62,236 nt of DNA. Origin: CAYJFG01 sp051881695 (GTDB lineage Bacteria > Bacillota > Clostridia > Oscillospirales > Acutalibacteraceae). Shown here in pieces: positions 33,156 to 42,962 of the stretch (its first letter is position 1; each line of letters begins with the position of its first letter). The notes below the pieces were generated by a model. The model did no database searches. It had not been told where the DNA came from and was given only the letters and a program-made list of their open reading frames with translations. The DNA lies in assembly GCA_051881695.1 (NCBI GenBank), contig JBJEQJ010000007.1:1-62236 (forward strand), in the 5' to 3' direction. A program made the position numbers and the translations under genes.

Positions 33156-34517
33156 TTATTTGCTGTAAACCGTATCTCCGTTAATCATAACGGTTTTGAT
33201 TTCTCTTGTGTCTATTACGTTAATCTCCGGCAGTATAGGAGAGCCGACTACGGTTGAAAAAGCCAATGGGATTTCTTCCTCATAGTAATCCGCGTTTCCG
33301 TCCCCTCCAACGCCGGATTTACCGCCTGCGTCAGGATGGAGATAGTAAACCGTACCATCGTTTAATTCGATTTTGGAGGTCTTTTCCCAGTCGACATCCT
33401 TAAAGCAATAGTTGTCATAAGTGTTATTATAAGTCACTTCCTTGCCTGACCAGCCGGATTCTTTCGCTGACTCTTTATCGCATTGACCGTAAAGATAAAC
33501 GGCAAACGGAGTTATCTTCATTTGAACTTTATCGGCAATCGGTTTAATAACATTCGGAGCGTCTTCAATAGTCAGTTCCTTGCTGATGATGCCGTCTGAT
33601 TTGTAGTTGAGGTCAAAGCTGATTTCAAAGGGAAGCTCAAATTTTTTTGTATCGCACCAACAGTACTTCATCTTCTGTCCGCTCTCTATGGTCCGGCAGT
33701 CTTCTTCCGTGATGCCGAGCTCCTGCAAACGCCTATCAATCAGCTCTTCATCAAAAGGCTCGGTATCATCATAATCCGAAAATGTTTTTCCTGCATAATC
33801 TACCTCATAAATAACCTCATGAATATTATATGCACCAATGCTCTCGCTTGTAACAGTCGCTCTGCCACCCTCAAGGTCACTCTCAAATATTCTGCTGACA
33901 ATAAATAGCTTAATGCTCTTATTATCTTTGCTGAGCGAATACTTTATTGTATTTAATACTTTGTTGTGTGATGAATTACCGTTTTTATCTACATATTCGG
34001 CTTTGCAGGAAAGGTAGTCGTAAATGGTTTTGTCCTCGGGCATCGGCGTCGGCGTATCTTTAAGCAAACAGTATGGTTCTTCGTAATCCTCATCAATAAC
34101 TGCGCTTCCGTCCTTTTTGGTAATCTCAATTGCCGAGTACAGCTTCTTGTCGTCGCCCGTTACTCCGAGAAGCTCAACATTGAGGCTGTCGTCACAGCTG
34201 ATAAGCTCTACATTTCCGCCGTCATAAAGCCCTGCGGAATTCACACCGCTGTTGTTGAAAAGCTCTTTGAAAATGCTCTGAATACTTCCTGTTGCAAAGG
34301 CTCCGACTGTGCTTGTAATTAATATTACAGCCGCAACAAGAATTGTGATTATCTTTTTGCTGAATTTCTTTTTGCCGTTATTATCATTTATACGCATAAG
34401 CACTTCTCCCTTAATTTTCTCAACATCAATATCAATACTTTCATCAATGTTAAGTTCGTCTATATTCATAAGCTCGTCGTCTAATTCGTCAAAAACTTTC
34501 TTGAATGTAGTTTTCAT
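33156..34517 (-). CDS. Single-pass membrane anti-sigma-like protein (DUF4179-like)
   Basis: 453 aa. A cytoplasmic acidic N-terminus (about 1-50, rich in Asp/Glu/Ile) is followed by one membrane helix (about 55-75, IITILVAAVILITSTVGAF) and a large extracytoplasmic domain. Its start overlaps the stop of the ECF sigma gene (ATGA), the usual sigma/anti-sigma coupling. The membrane-proximal region resembles DUF4179 proteins, which accompany ECF sigma factors in Clostridia. The cytoplasmic end should hold the sigma factor and the outer domain sense an envelope signal; both are inference. Confidence 0.7.
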   Translation of the reverse strand: MKTTFKKVFDELDDELMNIDELNIDESIDIDVEKIKGEVLMRINDNNGKKKFSKKIITILVAAVILITSTVGAFATGSIQSIFKELFNNSGVNSAGLYDGGNVELISCDDSLNVELLGVTGDDKKLYSAIEITKKDGSAVIDEDYEEPYCLLKDTPTPMPEDKTIYDYLSCKAEYVDKNGNSSHNKVLNTIKYSLSKDNKSIKLFIVSRIFESDLEGGRATVTSESIGAYNIHEVIYEVDYAGKTFSDYDDTEPFDEELIDRRLQELGITEEDCRTIESGQKMKYCWCDTKKFELPFEISFDLNYKSDGIISKELTIEDAPNVIKPIADKVQMKITPFAVYLYGQCDKESAKESGWSGKEVTYNNTYDNYCFKDVDWEKTSKIELNDGTVYYLHPDAGGKSGVGGDGNADYYEEEIPLAFSTVVGSPILPEINVIDTREIKTVMINGDTVYSK

Positions 34518-35056
34518 AGTGTGTAACTCCTTTCAATAAGTTTTGCTTTGATTTTATTGCGGGTTCGTCTGAGTTTGGATTTCACCGTTTCGATGTTTAT
34601 TTCCATAGCCTCGGAAATCTGTGAAACAGTTTGATAATAATAGTAGTATCGTATCAGAATTTCCCTGTCGGGTAATTCTATTTCTCTGATTATCTCACGA
34701 AGCTCTCTATGTATATCCTTTTTCTCGGTTTCGTCCGCAATTGAAAAATCATCCTCGGGGTCGTAGTCGTCAATATTAAGAACCGCACTTTTTCTGTTAA
34801 CTGCTATTTTATTCAGTGTGCGGGTTTTAGCAATACAGCAGATATATCCTTTCAGCTTGCCCTCCTGCACCTTATCCGCATTATTCCAGAGTGTAACAAA
34901 CACATCTGCAACAGTTTCCTCAATATCTTCCTTTGTAAGACTTCCTTTTGATATGTTGTTTACAACCGTTGCCACAAGACGTGAATATTGCTCTATTACA
35001 GCTTGTAATGCTTTTTCGTCGTGTTTTTTCAGTTTCAGCAAAAGCTTGTCCTTCAA
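34514..35056 (-). CDS. ECF-type RNA polymerase sigma factor
   Basis: 180 aa. Region 2 includes DIEETVADVFVTLWNNADKVQEGKLKGYICCIAKTRTLN, and region 4 has LPDREILIRYYYYYQTVSQISEAMEINIETVKSKLRRTRNKIK. TTG at 35056 is the best start, preceded by AGAGAGGG at eight bases; the ATG at 35107 adds a tail with no ribosome site. It is co-translated with the anti-sigma gene downstream. Confidence 0.87.
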   Translation of the reverse strand: MKDKLLLKLKKHDEKALQAVIEQYSRLVATVVNNISKGSLTKEDIEETVADVFVTLWNNADKVQEGKLKGYICCIAKTRTLNKIAVNRKSAVLNIDDYDPEDDFSIADETEKKDIHRELREIIREIELPDREILIRYYYYYQTVSQISEAMEINIETVKSKLRRTRNKIKAKLIERSYTL

Positions 35057-35283
35057 TATTCTCACCCTCTCTTTTGTGTTTTGAAGCGCTTCTATTAATA
35101 ATAACATTTGATTGTTTGATTTGGGTGCATAATTTTTGAATTTTATGTTATTTTATCAATAATTTTTATGATGACAGTATTATTGCTTTAAAAATAAACG
35201 CAAAAGGTATTATACAAAAACATCTGCATAGCAGGCAGTTTGCTCTTGAAGTCAGACCACGCTCCGACTGTCTAATTATACGT

Positions 35284-35319
35284 AAAAACGGCTTAAACGC
35301 AGTGTTTAAGCCGTTTTTG
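35284..35319. repeat. 36-bp terminator-like hairpin repeat, copy 1
   Basis: AAAAACGGCTTAAAC and GTTTAAGCCGTTTTT form a 15-bp stem with a 5-nt loop. All 36 bases recur at 56881-56916. Upstream, TCAGACC and AATTATA are also shared at the same offsets, so the homology exceeds the hairpin. The 35057-35393 gap holds this and the next hairpin only. Confidence 0.8.
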
Positions 35320-35344
35320 CGTGGTGCCTTAAAGCACGAATAAT

Positions 35345-35382
35345 AAAAGGGGCTGTTCAACCGTGAACAACCCCTCTTTTTA
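35345..35382. terminator. Terminator of the surface-protein run
   Basis: GGGGCTGTTCA pairs with TGAACAACCCC (one G-U) over a 4-nt loop, with A/T tracts on both sides. It lies just past the 108-aa gene. Confidence 0.85.
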
Positions 35383-35393
35383 AAATAACTATA

Positions 35394-35720
35394 TTATTCG
35401 CTGCCGTGAATGTTGTTGCGCTTATCATTCCTGTTGAAAAAATATATGACAAGCAGAGAAACTATCAGCAAAAGCAGAGAAATCACAACACAAGCGGAGA
35501 TTGCTTCTCCCGTTGAAATGTTGCCGCTATCGGGCAAAACCGTACCGCCGCTGTCAGCAGAAGGCTGTGTTGTTTCAGCGGGAGCTGTTTCAATGCGGGC
35601 AGTCACTTCCATACTTCCTTCATTATGCACAGCAAAAGCAGTCAAAGAGCCTGTAATGAATATTAAACAAATTGCAACAAACATCAAACACAGGCGTTTA
35701 CATATATTTTTCCGTTTCAT
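35394..35720 (-). CDS. Small secreted protein with LPxTG-like C-terminal anchor
   Basis: 108 aa. Signal peptide (about 1-30, cleavage after AFA), a Thr/Glu/Ala-rich middle (ETAPAETTQPSAD), then LPDSG followed by a hydrophobic helix (about 73-95) and a basic tail. LPDSG departs from LPxTG only at Thr to Ser, so sortase anchoring is plausible but unproven. It is last in the minus-strand run that starts with the giant surface protein. Confidence 0.65.
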   Translation of the reverse strand: MKRKNICKRLCLMFVAICLIFITGSLTAFAVHNEGSMEVTARIETAPAETTQPSADSGGTVLPDSGNISTGEAISACVVISLLLLIVSLLVIYFFNRNDKRNNIHGSE

Positions 35721-35762
35721 TTCAGATAAAACTTGTGGAGTTAATTATTAAGGAACAACTGA

Positions 35763-36377
35763 TTAACTACGCTCAAATAATGTGCTGTGGAATGTTATTG
35801 TACCGCTGTAATCACCTGCAATATCGGAAAGAGTCTGACCATACAGAGCGTTCTGATTCAATGCAAGTGTAACAGGCTGTGTACTTCCATCTGTACCGTA
35901 TAAGAATGTGCAGAGGTGATAGCCGTATTGTCCGGGCTCGGCTGTTGTATTTATGGCTTCATATGTGTCAACATTACCGGCATTAACAGGTGTGTCGTAA
36001 ACGTCATATGCTATGGTAAACGGTGTTTCCATATTTTTTTGTGAAATGTAGAACTGATTATCCGCAGAATTAGCGTCCTTCATATAAACAGTTACTCCCT
36101 GATTATTCTTAATATTGAGTTCGGTTGCCTCAACCTGAAAATCGTAGAATGTATAGTGGTCGGTATCGGTGTTTTCAGGCTGGGTAAGTGTACCGAAATC
36201 GGCAGTTTCGGGAATTGTGATTACATAGCTTACCGATCCGGGATCTACGATGTTAGCTGTTACTTCTGTTGAATTGTCAGGGGTTACGTTTGTGAGAGTT
36301 GCGGCTGAAGCTGATACAACAGCAGTTGTTGCGAGTATTCCTGCCAACAAAGCAGAAATGATTTTTTTTGTTTTCAT
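35763..36377 (-). CDS. Secreted beta-rich protein of unknown function
   Basis: 204 aa. A signal peptide with ASA cleavage near 26 precedes a beta-sandwich-like body: SVSYVITIPETADFGTL near the start and a C-terminal GDYSGTITFHSTL ending. This pattern recurs in secreted WxL-like or structural proteins of gut Firmicutes. There is no wall anchor or membrane helix. The ATG at 36377 has GAAAGG at ten bases; the earlier ATG overlaps the ribosome site. It follows the 169-aa membrane protein by 60 bases. Confidence 0.65.
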   Translation of the reverse strand: MKTKKIISALLAGILATTAVVSASAATLTNVTPDNSTEVTANIVDPGSVSYVITIPETADFGTLTQPENTDTDHYTFYDFQVEATELNIKNNQGVTVYMKDANSADNQFYISQKNMETPFTIAYDVYDTPVNAGNVDTYEAINTTAEPGQYGYHLCTFLYGTDGSTQPVTLALNQNALYGQTLSDIAGDYSGTITFHSTLFERS

Positions 36378-36437
36378 ATAAAACATCCTTTCAGAAAATA
36401 TATTGATAAGAAAGCCGTGTTGTGCGACATTCCTTAA

Positions 36438-36947
36438 TCACTTAACAAGTAGCTTGAATTCCGACTCTGCAGAATTCAGCGGTGTATGCTCCCTATCAAG
36501 GGTGACGCATTTATACACTACCATTGCGGTGTAGTCGCCTTTTTCAAGGGTCTTATTTAGGGGGACTTCTGTAAGTCCGTAGCCGGGTTTGAGCAGTTCG
36601 GATTCATAAAGCACAGTTCCGTCCTCAAGCTTGAGTGTGGCATAAAATCCGCATTTATTGTCCTTCGGATTGCCGATGCTAAGGTGCAGACTTTCATCGC
36701 CTGCATTCATTACGGCGGTGCCGTAGCCGGGAATCTGAATACCCGTTTTCTTAGGAGCTGTTTCGTCCTCAAGACCGGTGTCCCAGCCGTCGGTGATTTT
36801 TCCGACAACGCCGTTTGAGGGCAACGGCTTCCCGGCGAAGAAGCTGTTATACACAACAACTCCGCCGACAGCCAGAGCCGCAATAACAAGTATTGCGATT
36901 ATAATGATTAAGAGCTTTTTATTTGATTTTTCTTTTGTTTTATCCAA
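36438..36947 (-). CDS. Membrane-anchored extracellular protein, partner of the giant surface protein
   Basis: 169 aa: a basic N-terminus, one membrane helix (about 12-34), then a compact extracellular domain with IQIPGYGTAVMNAGDESLHL, NKCGFYATLKLEDGTVLYES and LEKGDYTAMVVYKC. Its start lies eight bases inside the 3' end of the 1,892-aa gene, so the two are translationally coupled. I recall similar domains beside secreted beta-rich proteins in Oscillospiraceae without a known function. Confidence 0.65.
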   Translation of the reverse strand: MDKTKEKSNKKLLIIIIAILVIAALAVGGVVVYNSFFAGKPLPSNGVVGKITDGWDTGLEDETAPKKTGIQIPGYGTAVMNAGDESLHLSIGNPKDNKCGFYATLKLEDGTVLYESELLKPGYGLTEVPLNKTLEKGDYTAMVVYKCVTLDREHTPLNSAESEFKLLVK

Positions 36948-39900
36948 TTTTGTTCCTTCTTTTTGTAATTAGGATTACTGTAAGTGAAAGCAATGCTGCA
37001 AGCAGTATTACTCCGCACATTTCCGAACCGGTCTGAATCGGTGTGCCGTTATTTGTTGTATTGTTATTGGCTGTGCTGTTTTTGTTGTCTGATGACGGAT
37101 TTTCTGCTGTTGTTTCAACAATAGCAAATGACATCGGGTACGAAACAGTAAACACTGCCGTTCCGTTTTCATGAGAATCAGGCTTACAGAAAACTATGTT
37201 TCCGTCTGTATCTATACCTGCAAGCTGTATGTTTTTGCTGTCAACAGGCACTGAAATTTTATAGGAACCTGAACACCACAGCTCGGCGGGAATATAGTTG
37301 CTGTCCTTATCGGTCAGGCTTACAGAGTATGTATTAAGGATTTTGTTATTGCCTTTTGCAGAGGACAAAAGCTTGTATTCTTCAGAATTCTCACTGCAAA
37401 CATCATATTTTATATTCAAGTCCTTATGCATACTTCCTTGTACGGTGATGTTGTTGCCGGCAGATTTAACAACGTCTATATAGAAGTTGCCCTCAATAAT
37501 TGGATAACCTTTGTGAAGAGGTGAATTCTGCTTCCACTTGACGATTGATGTGTCGGTTACCGAATTTAGCTCGTTTGCAAAACTGTCATCGTTTTTAACA
37601 TCAGAAGTTTTTTCTATGATTGTATCATACGATGTATCCCACGGAGTTGTTCCGAATGCAGTAAGTCCGCCCTGTGAGATGTAAAATACATCAGTTACCG
37701 TCGGAGTTGTGTCGCCAAATCCGTTTTTGCCTGCAATCAGACCTATAACATATCCGTATACATTTCCTGAATTATATGAACTTTCGATTGTATCGCAGTT
37801 CTTTCCTGCAAGTCCGCCCGAAACCGAGCTTGTTGAAGTTCCGACTTTGCCGTTATTTGCACAGCCGTAAATTTTACCTGTGTTCACGCCTGTAATACCA
37901 CCGCAAGTTGTACCTGACACAACAGCAGAGCTTCGACAGCCTATAGTTGAACCGCTGTTTTCGCCTGCGATACCGCCGCTTCTTTCTCCGCTGATACTTG
38001 AATTGAGTTCAGGTGCATAAATATCTTTTCCGTTTTTATGTATATATCCGGAAGTGATATTCACTCCGCTTGTGCAGTGGTCGATTTTGCCTTTGTTTAC
38101 AGCCGCAATTCCGCCTGCTGCTTCGGAAGAAGATAAGAAATCACAATCGAAAACGAATAAATCCTTTACTTTACCCTTTTCGCCGATTACCTCAAACAAT
38201 CCGCCGTATTTAGGTGAATCAACATTAAGACCGAAAATACAGTAGCCGTTGCCGTCAAATGTGCCGTTAAAAGGCTTGTATTTAGACACATAGCCTATAC
38301 CTTGTGTCCACTTTGAGTCCTCAGGTGCTTTTATATTATTTTCTAGAATATAATTAGCACTGCCGTATTTTTCGTAATCGCTTCTGACAACATTTGAAAG
38401 TGTTACAAGGTCGTCGTATGTTTTGATGAGGAAATTACCGTCCTCGTCCTTTTCAAATTCATCTTTTTCTGAATAGAAGTTTGAATAGCTGTCCTTATAT
38501 TCAAGGTAATAAACTGTACCGCCCTCAAATACAGGGTAATCATCGGGAGTTTTGTCGTTGTCAATATTCTGACGCCAAACTGCTGACTCATCGGCAATCT
38601 TATGATTTAACAGATATGTAACCTCACCTGACTTAAACTGTTCAGCAGTTTTTACTGTTGCTGTTGCTCCTGATTTTCCTCCACTTCCGAAAGCAAGAGA
38701 TGATGAAGTGTCAAGATAGTAGTTGTTACTTATATTGTCAGAGGTGTAATTTCTTGCCCAACCGATAATTGCTCCGCAATATTGTGTACTGTCGCCGTTG
38801 CTGACTTTTCCGTAGTTGTAACAATCTTTAATTGTGGGATTTGAATTGTTTACATATCCCAGAATACCGCCTGTGTATGCACCTGCTTCTGATGTTGTTA
38901 CAGTACCGTGGTTTGCACAGTTGCTGATTCTTGCACCGGCATTTGTGTAACCTATGATACCGCCGATACAGTCAGTGGAATTCTTAATATCTACAGTACC
39001 GTAATAAAGGCACTTATCAACAAAAGTATCTTTGTTTGCAATATATCCTACAACACCGCCGATGTGGTGAAGCACTCCGTCTGTATTTGAAATGTTGACA
39101 TATGAAGTAATATTTGAAATTGTTGAACCGTCAGCATATCCGACTACACCGCCGATATGATCTCCGTCAGCGGAAATAATCATCTCGCCCTTGACAGTGA
39201 AGTTTTTAATTGTGCCGTAAACACTACTGAACAGACCTGTGTAGTGTGGAGTTTTAGTAATTTTAAGGTTTGAAATCGTGTGATTCTGTCCGTCAAAGAA
39301 ACCTGTGTAATCCCTGATTGGCGACCATTCACGGCTTTCAAGGTCAATATCCTTAACAAGGACAGCCTTTGCGCCAGCGTCCTGTTTGTCAAAGTCAGCG
39401 TGAGTGCTGTCGTTGTTTACAAGGGAAGCAAACCAGAAGAAATTACCGGCGTTTGAAATTTCGTAAACACCGCTGCTGCCCTGTGTTGCAGGCTGATACT
39501 GATCACATATTATGCAGAAGCCGTTATCGTTGAACTTGTGACCTGAAGGGTCATCACTTAACTCATAGTTGCTGTATATCTTACTTTCACTGTCACAGAC
39601 ATAACCGAAGTAAACCGTTCCGCCGTCAAAAACGGGGTAATCATCGGGAGTTTTTCCGTTGTCAATGTTCTGATACCACACCTGAGTACCGTTTGTAACC
39701 TCGTGATTGAGCAGGTATGCAACCTCGCCCGAAGCAAACTGAGCCTCTGACTTTTTCGTTGCTGATGAATCCGGATTGCTGATATCTCCAAAAGAATCTC
39801 CGATAACTTTATCGCAGGAAGTGTCAAGATAATAGTTATCACTTATATTGTCGGAAACATCCTCCTCGTCTATATATCCGATAATTGCTCCAAAAGTGCT

Positions 39901-42618
39901 GTCAGGATCTTCATCCTGAGAACCGCCCAGCTTTGAATAATTGTAGCAGTTTTCAATGGTTACGGTTTTTCCTTTTTGAAGACCAAGGATTCCGCCTGCA
40001 AAAGCTATAGATTTTGCGGTATTAATCGTGCCTACGTTTGCACAACTTTTAATTACTGCTCCTTCTTCAGCGCTGCCAACAATACCGCCTACATTCGGTC
40101 CGCAATCAGTAATACTCAGAGTTCCTCCGAACATACATTTCTCAACTATCGTTTTGTTTGCACCCACCGAGCCGACAATACCTCCGACATTTGAGAAAAG
40201 AAGATTTATGTCTTTATTTGAAATGGTGACATATGATGTGATATTTGTCAGACTGCCGCCGTTTGCATAGCCAACTGCTCCGCCTGCCTGTTTAATTTTT
40301 ACGGAATCAGTAATAGAAAAATCCCCGCTGATTGTAACATCCTTTATTGTTGCATTTTCAATATATCCAAAAAGACCGCAGTAATCAAAATCTTCAAATT
40401 TCAATCCCACAATTTTATGGTTGTTACCGTTAAATACTCCTTTGAAGGGATGTGTGGAGTTTCCCGCAGGACTTAGCTTACCCTCGTAGCCTGTCATATC
40501 AATATCGGCACACAGATTTGCTGTTGTATCCGAATTAACTCCGTTGCTCATATCATAGGAGAAGTTTATAAGGTCTTCGGGAGTCCAGATATCATATTCT
40601 TTTTTATCCGATACTACTTTAAATTCAAAGGTAGTATTGGAATAGGGCATAGGATAAGAAAATGTGTAATATTCCCCGTCAGTTTTCAGAATGTCAATAT
40701 CGTCACTGTCAAAAAGGACGGTTTCAGTTGAAGTGCTGTTATTTCTGATGCAGCTAAGCGATTCAATACTGTAGCCGTCATCAATTTTGAATTTGATTGT
40801 GAGCCTTTTACCTGAAGTGATATTGGCTGACGGAGAAGCGTCGCCTCTTGTTGTGTCAATGATTTTATTACCGTCGCTGTCGGTAACGCTTGCCTCTAAA
40901 TGTCCGGGTATTTTAAAGGTAGCCTTCTGCTTGTATTCATCACTATTGTTTGCAAGAACTACCGAATAACTATATATATCACCGCCGTGGTCAGATTGGA
41001 AGTCTGAGGCGGAATACTCCGTAGTTACTACATCGGAGCCGGACACTGCTGTATCGCCTTCGATAACCCAGAATTTTTCGTAGGTAGTGTCAAAAAGCTG
41101 AGTCGAACCGTATTCATATTGGGGAGTCATAAAAAGGATTGTGCCGCTTGGAAGATATCCCTTAAGATACGTAGAGGGCTTGCTGTCTAGCCAACGAAAT
41201 GCTTTTGTGTCAAATAGTCCGAATATATCCGCAGTACAAGCAAAAGTGTTTACTCCGTCAGACATAGATTTGGTGGTAAGATTCAGATAGTCACAGCTTG
41301 GAATATGTGTGTCGAAGGTGCCCGATGCTTCAATTTTCGTATCCATTGCAAGTGCTTTTGTTGCATTAGAATCGGAAAACTGACTTGGATCAAGAATGTA
41401 ATAAACTTTATTTTTATTTCCTGTTTGCGTCATAACACGATTAAAACGCACAGTATCAGACATTATATATTTACGATAAGTTGTACCCTGAGTAGAATAA
41501 TATGATGATCTGTAGCCGTTTATTGTTAAATTGTCTGACGCCGCATCCTCAGGCTTCATATAGCTGTCAAGGGAAAATTTCTGGGTACTGTCAGCAATCA
41601 CTTCCCTGCTAAGCATATTTGTTATATGATCCTTGACCGTTTCGGCCATAATAGTATTATAGGAGCTCTGGTAATCAATATAAACCTGATAAGCCTGAGA
41701 AGCCTTGCCCTCACTTTCATAATTTTCTATAAAAGCTCCCTGCTGATACAAATATTCGTTATACATCATTTCAACAAGTATCAGCTGAAGAATCTGCTTT
41801 TCCACATAGTTATGTACAAATGAATACTGCTGATGACTGAACTGAAATGCGTTGCATGCATACTGAACGGCATATTCCTCAACCGAACCGCTTTCTACGG
41901 CGTCAAGATTTGTCGCAAGCAATGTAATCATATTTTCAAAAGTCGCATTCATTTTTTCAGAGTAAAACATTGCATATTCTTTGCCGCTGCTGCCTGAGCT
42001 TTCGCCGCCTATTAATAAGTGCATTTTGTAAAATGCGTCAAGCAGTTCCTCAAGATCCTTATCTACATCCGGAATGTTCGACTCCGAATAGGGTTCTTCA
42101 CTATTAATAAGGGTATTATAAGTAATAGAATCCTCCAGATATTTCTTATAACTCTCAAACGAGGCGGTCGCATTGTTGTTATATATTACACTGTCAACAT
42201 CGCTTTTCCATTTATTCTGGAGATTTGTCTTTGCACTGTTGACAGCTTCCTGGCTTATCTGACTTTCAACAACAGAGAAATCGTTGTTTATTTCAATTTC
42301 CAGCTCTTTGATTTGTTCAAGAATTTCCTCGCACAGCTCCTTTGCCTTATTTGCAGCTGCTTCAGAACCGCTTGAGAAAACCCAGTCTGCTATAAAAGAA
42401 AAAATTTCTTCACCTGTTTCAGTACCCGTTGCCTCGCCAAGTGCTTCGCAGGCTTCGGCTGCCACACGCATTCCTGTTTCAACAAGCTTGTCAATGGCTA
42501 CTTCTTTCATTACGCCTTTTACAGTTTTTGCTGCCGATACAGGCGTAGCAAGTATTCCAAATGCCAGAATAAGCGAGAGTAGTAAAGCTGTTATTCTTTT
42601 TGATACCGTCTTTTTCAA
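36940..42618 (-). CDS. Giant cell-surface protein with GLUG repeats
   Basis: 1,892 aa. Signal peptide (about 1-29) and a helical N-terminal module (about 30-370) with GEEIFSFIADWVFSSGSEAA, long helices and FSHQQYSFVHNYVEKQ. A beta-rich region (about 370-680) follows, then two long repeats (about 690-1000 and 1040-1340), each beginning with a DxxSREW/FNGNNHKI-like block and continuing with GLUG motifs (GGVVGYADGSTISN, GGIIGYTNAGARISN). A related third region follows. The C-terminus is TPIQTG, a hydrophobic helix and KRRNK, a sortase-like signal. The start is TTG behind AAGGTGAT. Adhesion is the likely role; GLUG function is not firmly known. Confidence 0.78.
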   Translation of the reverse strand: MKKTVSKRITALLLSLILAFGILATPVSAAKTVKGVMKEVAIDKLVETGMRVAAEACEALGEATGTETGEEIFSFIADWVFSSGSEAAANKAKELCEEILEQIKELEIEINNDFSVVESQISQEAVNSAKTNLQNKWKSDVDSVIYNNNATASFESYKKYLEDSITYNTLINSEEPYSESNIPDVDKDLEELLDAFYKMHLLIGGESSGSSGKEYAMFYSEKMNATFENMITLLATNLDAVESGSVEEYAVQYACNAFQFSHQQYSFVHNYVEKQILQLILVEMMYNEYLYQQGAFIENYESEGKASQAYQVYIDYQSSYNTIMAETVKDHITNMLSREVIADSTQKFSLDSYMKPEDAASDNLTINGYRSSYYSTQGTTYRKYIMSDTVRFNRVMTQTGNKNKVYYILDPSQFSDSNATKALAMDTKIEASGTFDTHIPSCDYLNLTTKSMSDGVNTFACTADIFGLFDTKAFRWLDSKPSTYLKGYLPSGTILFMTPQYEYGSTQLFDTTYEKFWVIEGDTAVSGSDVVTTEYSASDFQSDHGGDIYSYSVVLANNSDEYKQKATFKIPGHLEASVTDSDGNKIIDTTRGDASPSANITSGKRLTIKFKIDDGYSIESLSCIRNNSTSTETVLFDSDDIDILKTDGEYYTFSYPMPYSNTTFEFKVVSDKKEYDIWTPEDLINFSYDMSNGVNSDTTANLCADIDMTGYEGKLSPAGNSTHPFKGVFNGNNHKIVGLKFEDFDYCGLFGYIENATIKDVTISGDFSITDSVKIKQAGGAVGYANGGSLTNITSYVTISNKDINLLFSNVGGIVGSVGANKTIVEKCMFGGTLSITDCGPNVGGIVGSAEEGAVIKSCANVGTINTAKSIAFAGGILGLQKGKTVTIENCYNYSKLGGSQDEDPDSTFGAIIGYIDEEDVSDNISDNYYLDTSCDKVIGDSFGDISNPDSSATKKSEAQFASGEVAYLLNHEVTNGTQVWYQNIDNGKTPDDYPVFDGGTVYFGYVCDSESKIYSNYELSDDPSGHKFNDNGFCIICDQYQPATQGSSGVYEISNAGNFFWFASLVNNDSTHADFDKQDAGAKAVLVKDIDLESREWSPIRDYTGFFDGQNHTISNLKITKTPHYTGLFSSVYGTIKNFTVKGEMIISADGDHIGGVVGYADGSTISNITSYVNISNTDGVLHHIGGVVGYIANKDTFVDKCLYYGTVDIKNSTDCIGGIIGYTNAGARISNCANHGTVTTSEAGAYTGGILGYVNNSNPTIKDCYNYGKVSNGDSTQYCGAIIGWARNYTSDNISNNYYLDTSSSLAFGSGGKSGATATVKTAEQFKSGEVTYLLNHKIADESAVWRQNIDNDKTPDDYPVFEGGTVYYLEYKDSYSNFYSEKDEFEKDEDGNFLIKTYDDLVTLSNVVRSDYEKYGSANYILENNIKAPEDSKWTQGIGYVSKYKPFNGTFDGNGYCIFGLNVDSPKYGGLFEVIGEKGKVKDLFVFDCDFLSSSEAAGGIAAVNKGKIDHCTSGVNITSGYIHKNGKDIYAPELNSSISGERSGGIAGENSGSTIGCRSSAVVSGTTCGGITGVNTGKIYGCANNGKVGTSTSSVSGGLAGKNCDTIESSYNSGNVYGYVIGLIAGKNGFGDTTPTVTDVFYISQGGLTAFGTTPWDTSYDTIIEKTSDVKNDDSFANELNSVTDTSIVKWKQNSPLHKGYPIIEGNFYIDVVKSAGNNITVQGSMHKDLNIKYDVCSENSEEYKLLSSAKGNNKILNTYSVSLTDKDSNYIPAELWCSGSYKISVPVDSKNIQLAGIDTDGNIVFCKPDSHENGTAVFTVSYPMSFAIVETTAENPSSDNKNSTANNNTTNNGTPIQTGSEMCGVILLAALLSLTVILITKRRNKIG

Positions 42619-42962
42619 GATTAATCACCTTAACTTTCTTAATATTTTTTATGTATATATAAAACCAATGTAAACCCCCAAATTTCACCGCCCGTTTTCT
42701 TATGATTAACTGCATCGAGAACAGAGAATATTCCGAAAATACAATTAAAAGCTTTCAAAAAAACTCCATTATGTCGCTGTATTTTGTGCAGTATGTATTT
42801 ATATAATAATCTTTTTTCGTATTCATTTTCAATAAGCAATGCGCAAAACGACGTTAAAACGGCGCAAATGGACAAAAACCGCATATCCTCCGATTTCCTT
42901 ATGTTTATCAAAAGGAACAGGCACAGATATGCGGCGCTTCTAATATAATTTAGTTGTATTGC
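42619..42962. other. Promoter/terminator gap upstream of the giant surface gene
   Basis: The left part should hold the promoter of the 36.9-42.6 kb run; TTTACA is visible but a confident -10 is not. The right part holds the LytTR gene terminator. A 90-codon minus-strand reading frame here has no ribosome site and is judged spurious. Confidence 0.5.
42874..42934 (-). terminator. Terminator of the LytTR gene
   Basis: Leftward CCGCATATC pairs with GATATGCGG across a loop containing a second TCCTT/AAGGA hairpin, then TTTTTG. Confidence 0.65.

Noticed and set aside
37500..40500. Many similar repeated stretches in the giant surface gene as a possible CRISPR-like array
   Set aside because: They are in-frame, diverged GLUG protein repeats with no constant repeat/spacer pattern.
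42639..42911. 90-codon minus-strand frame between the LytTR and giant surface genes
   Set aside because: No ribosome site, no recognisable domain, and it spans the LytTR terminator and the promoter region.
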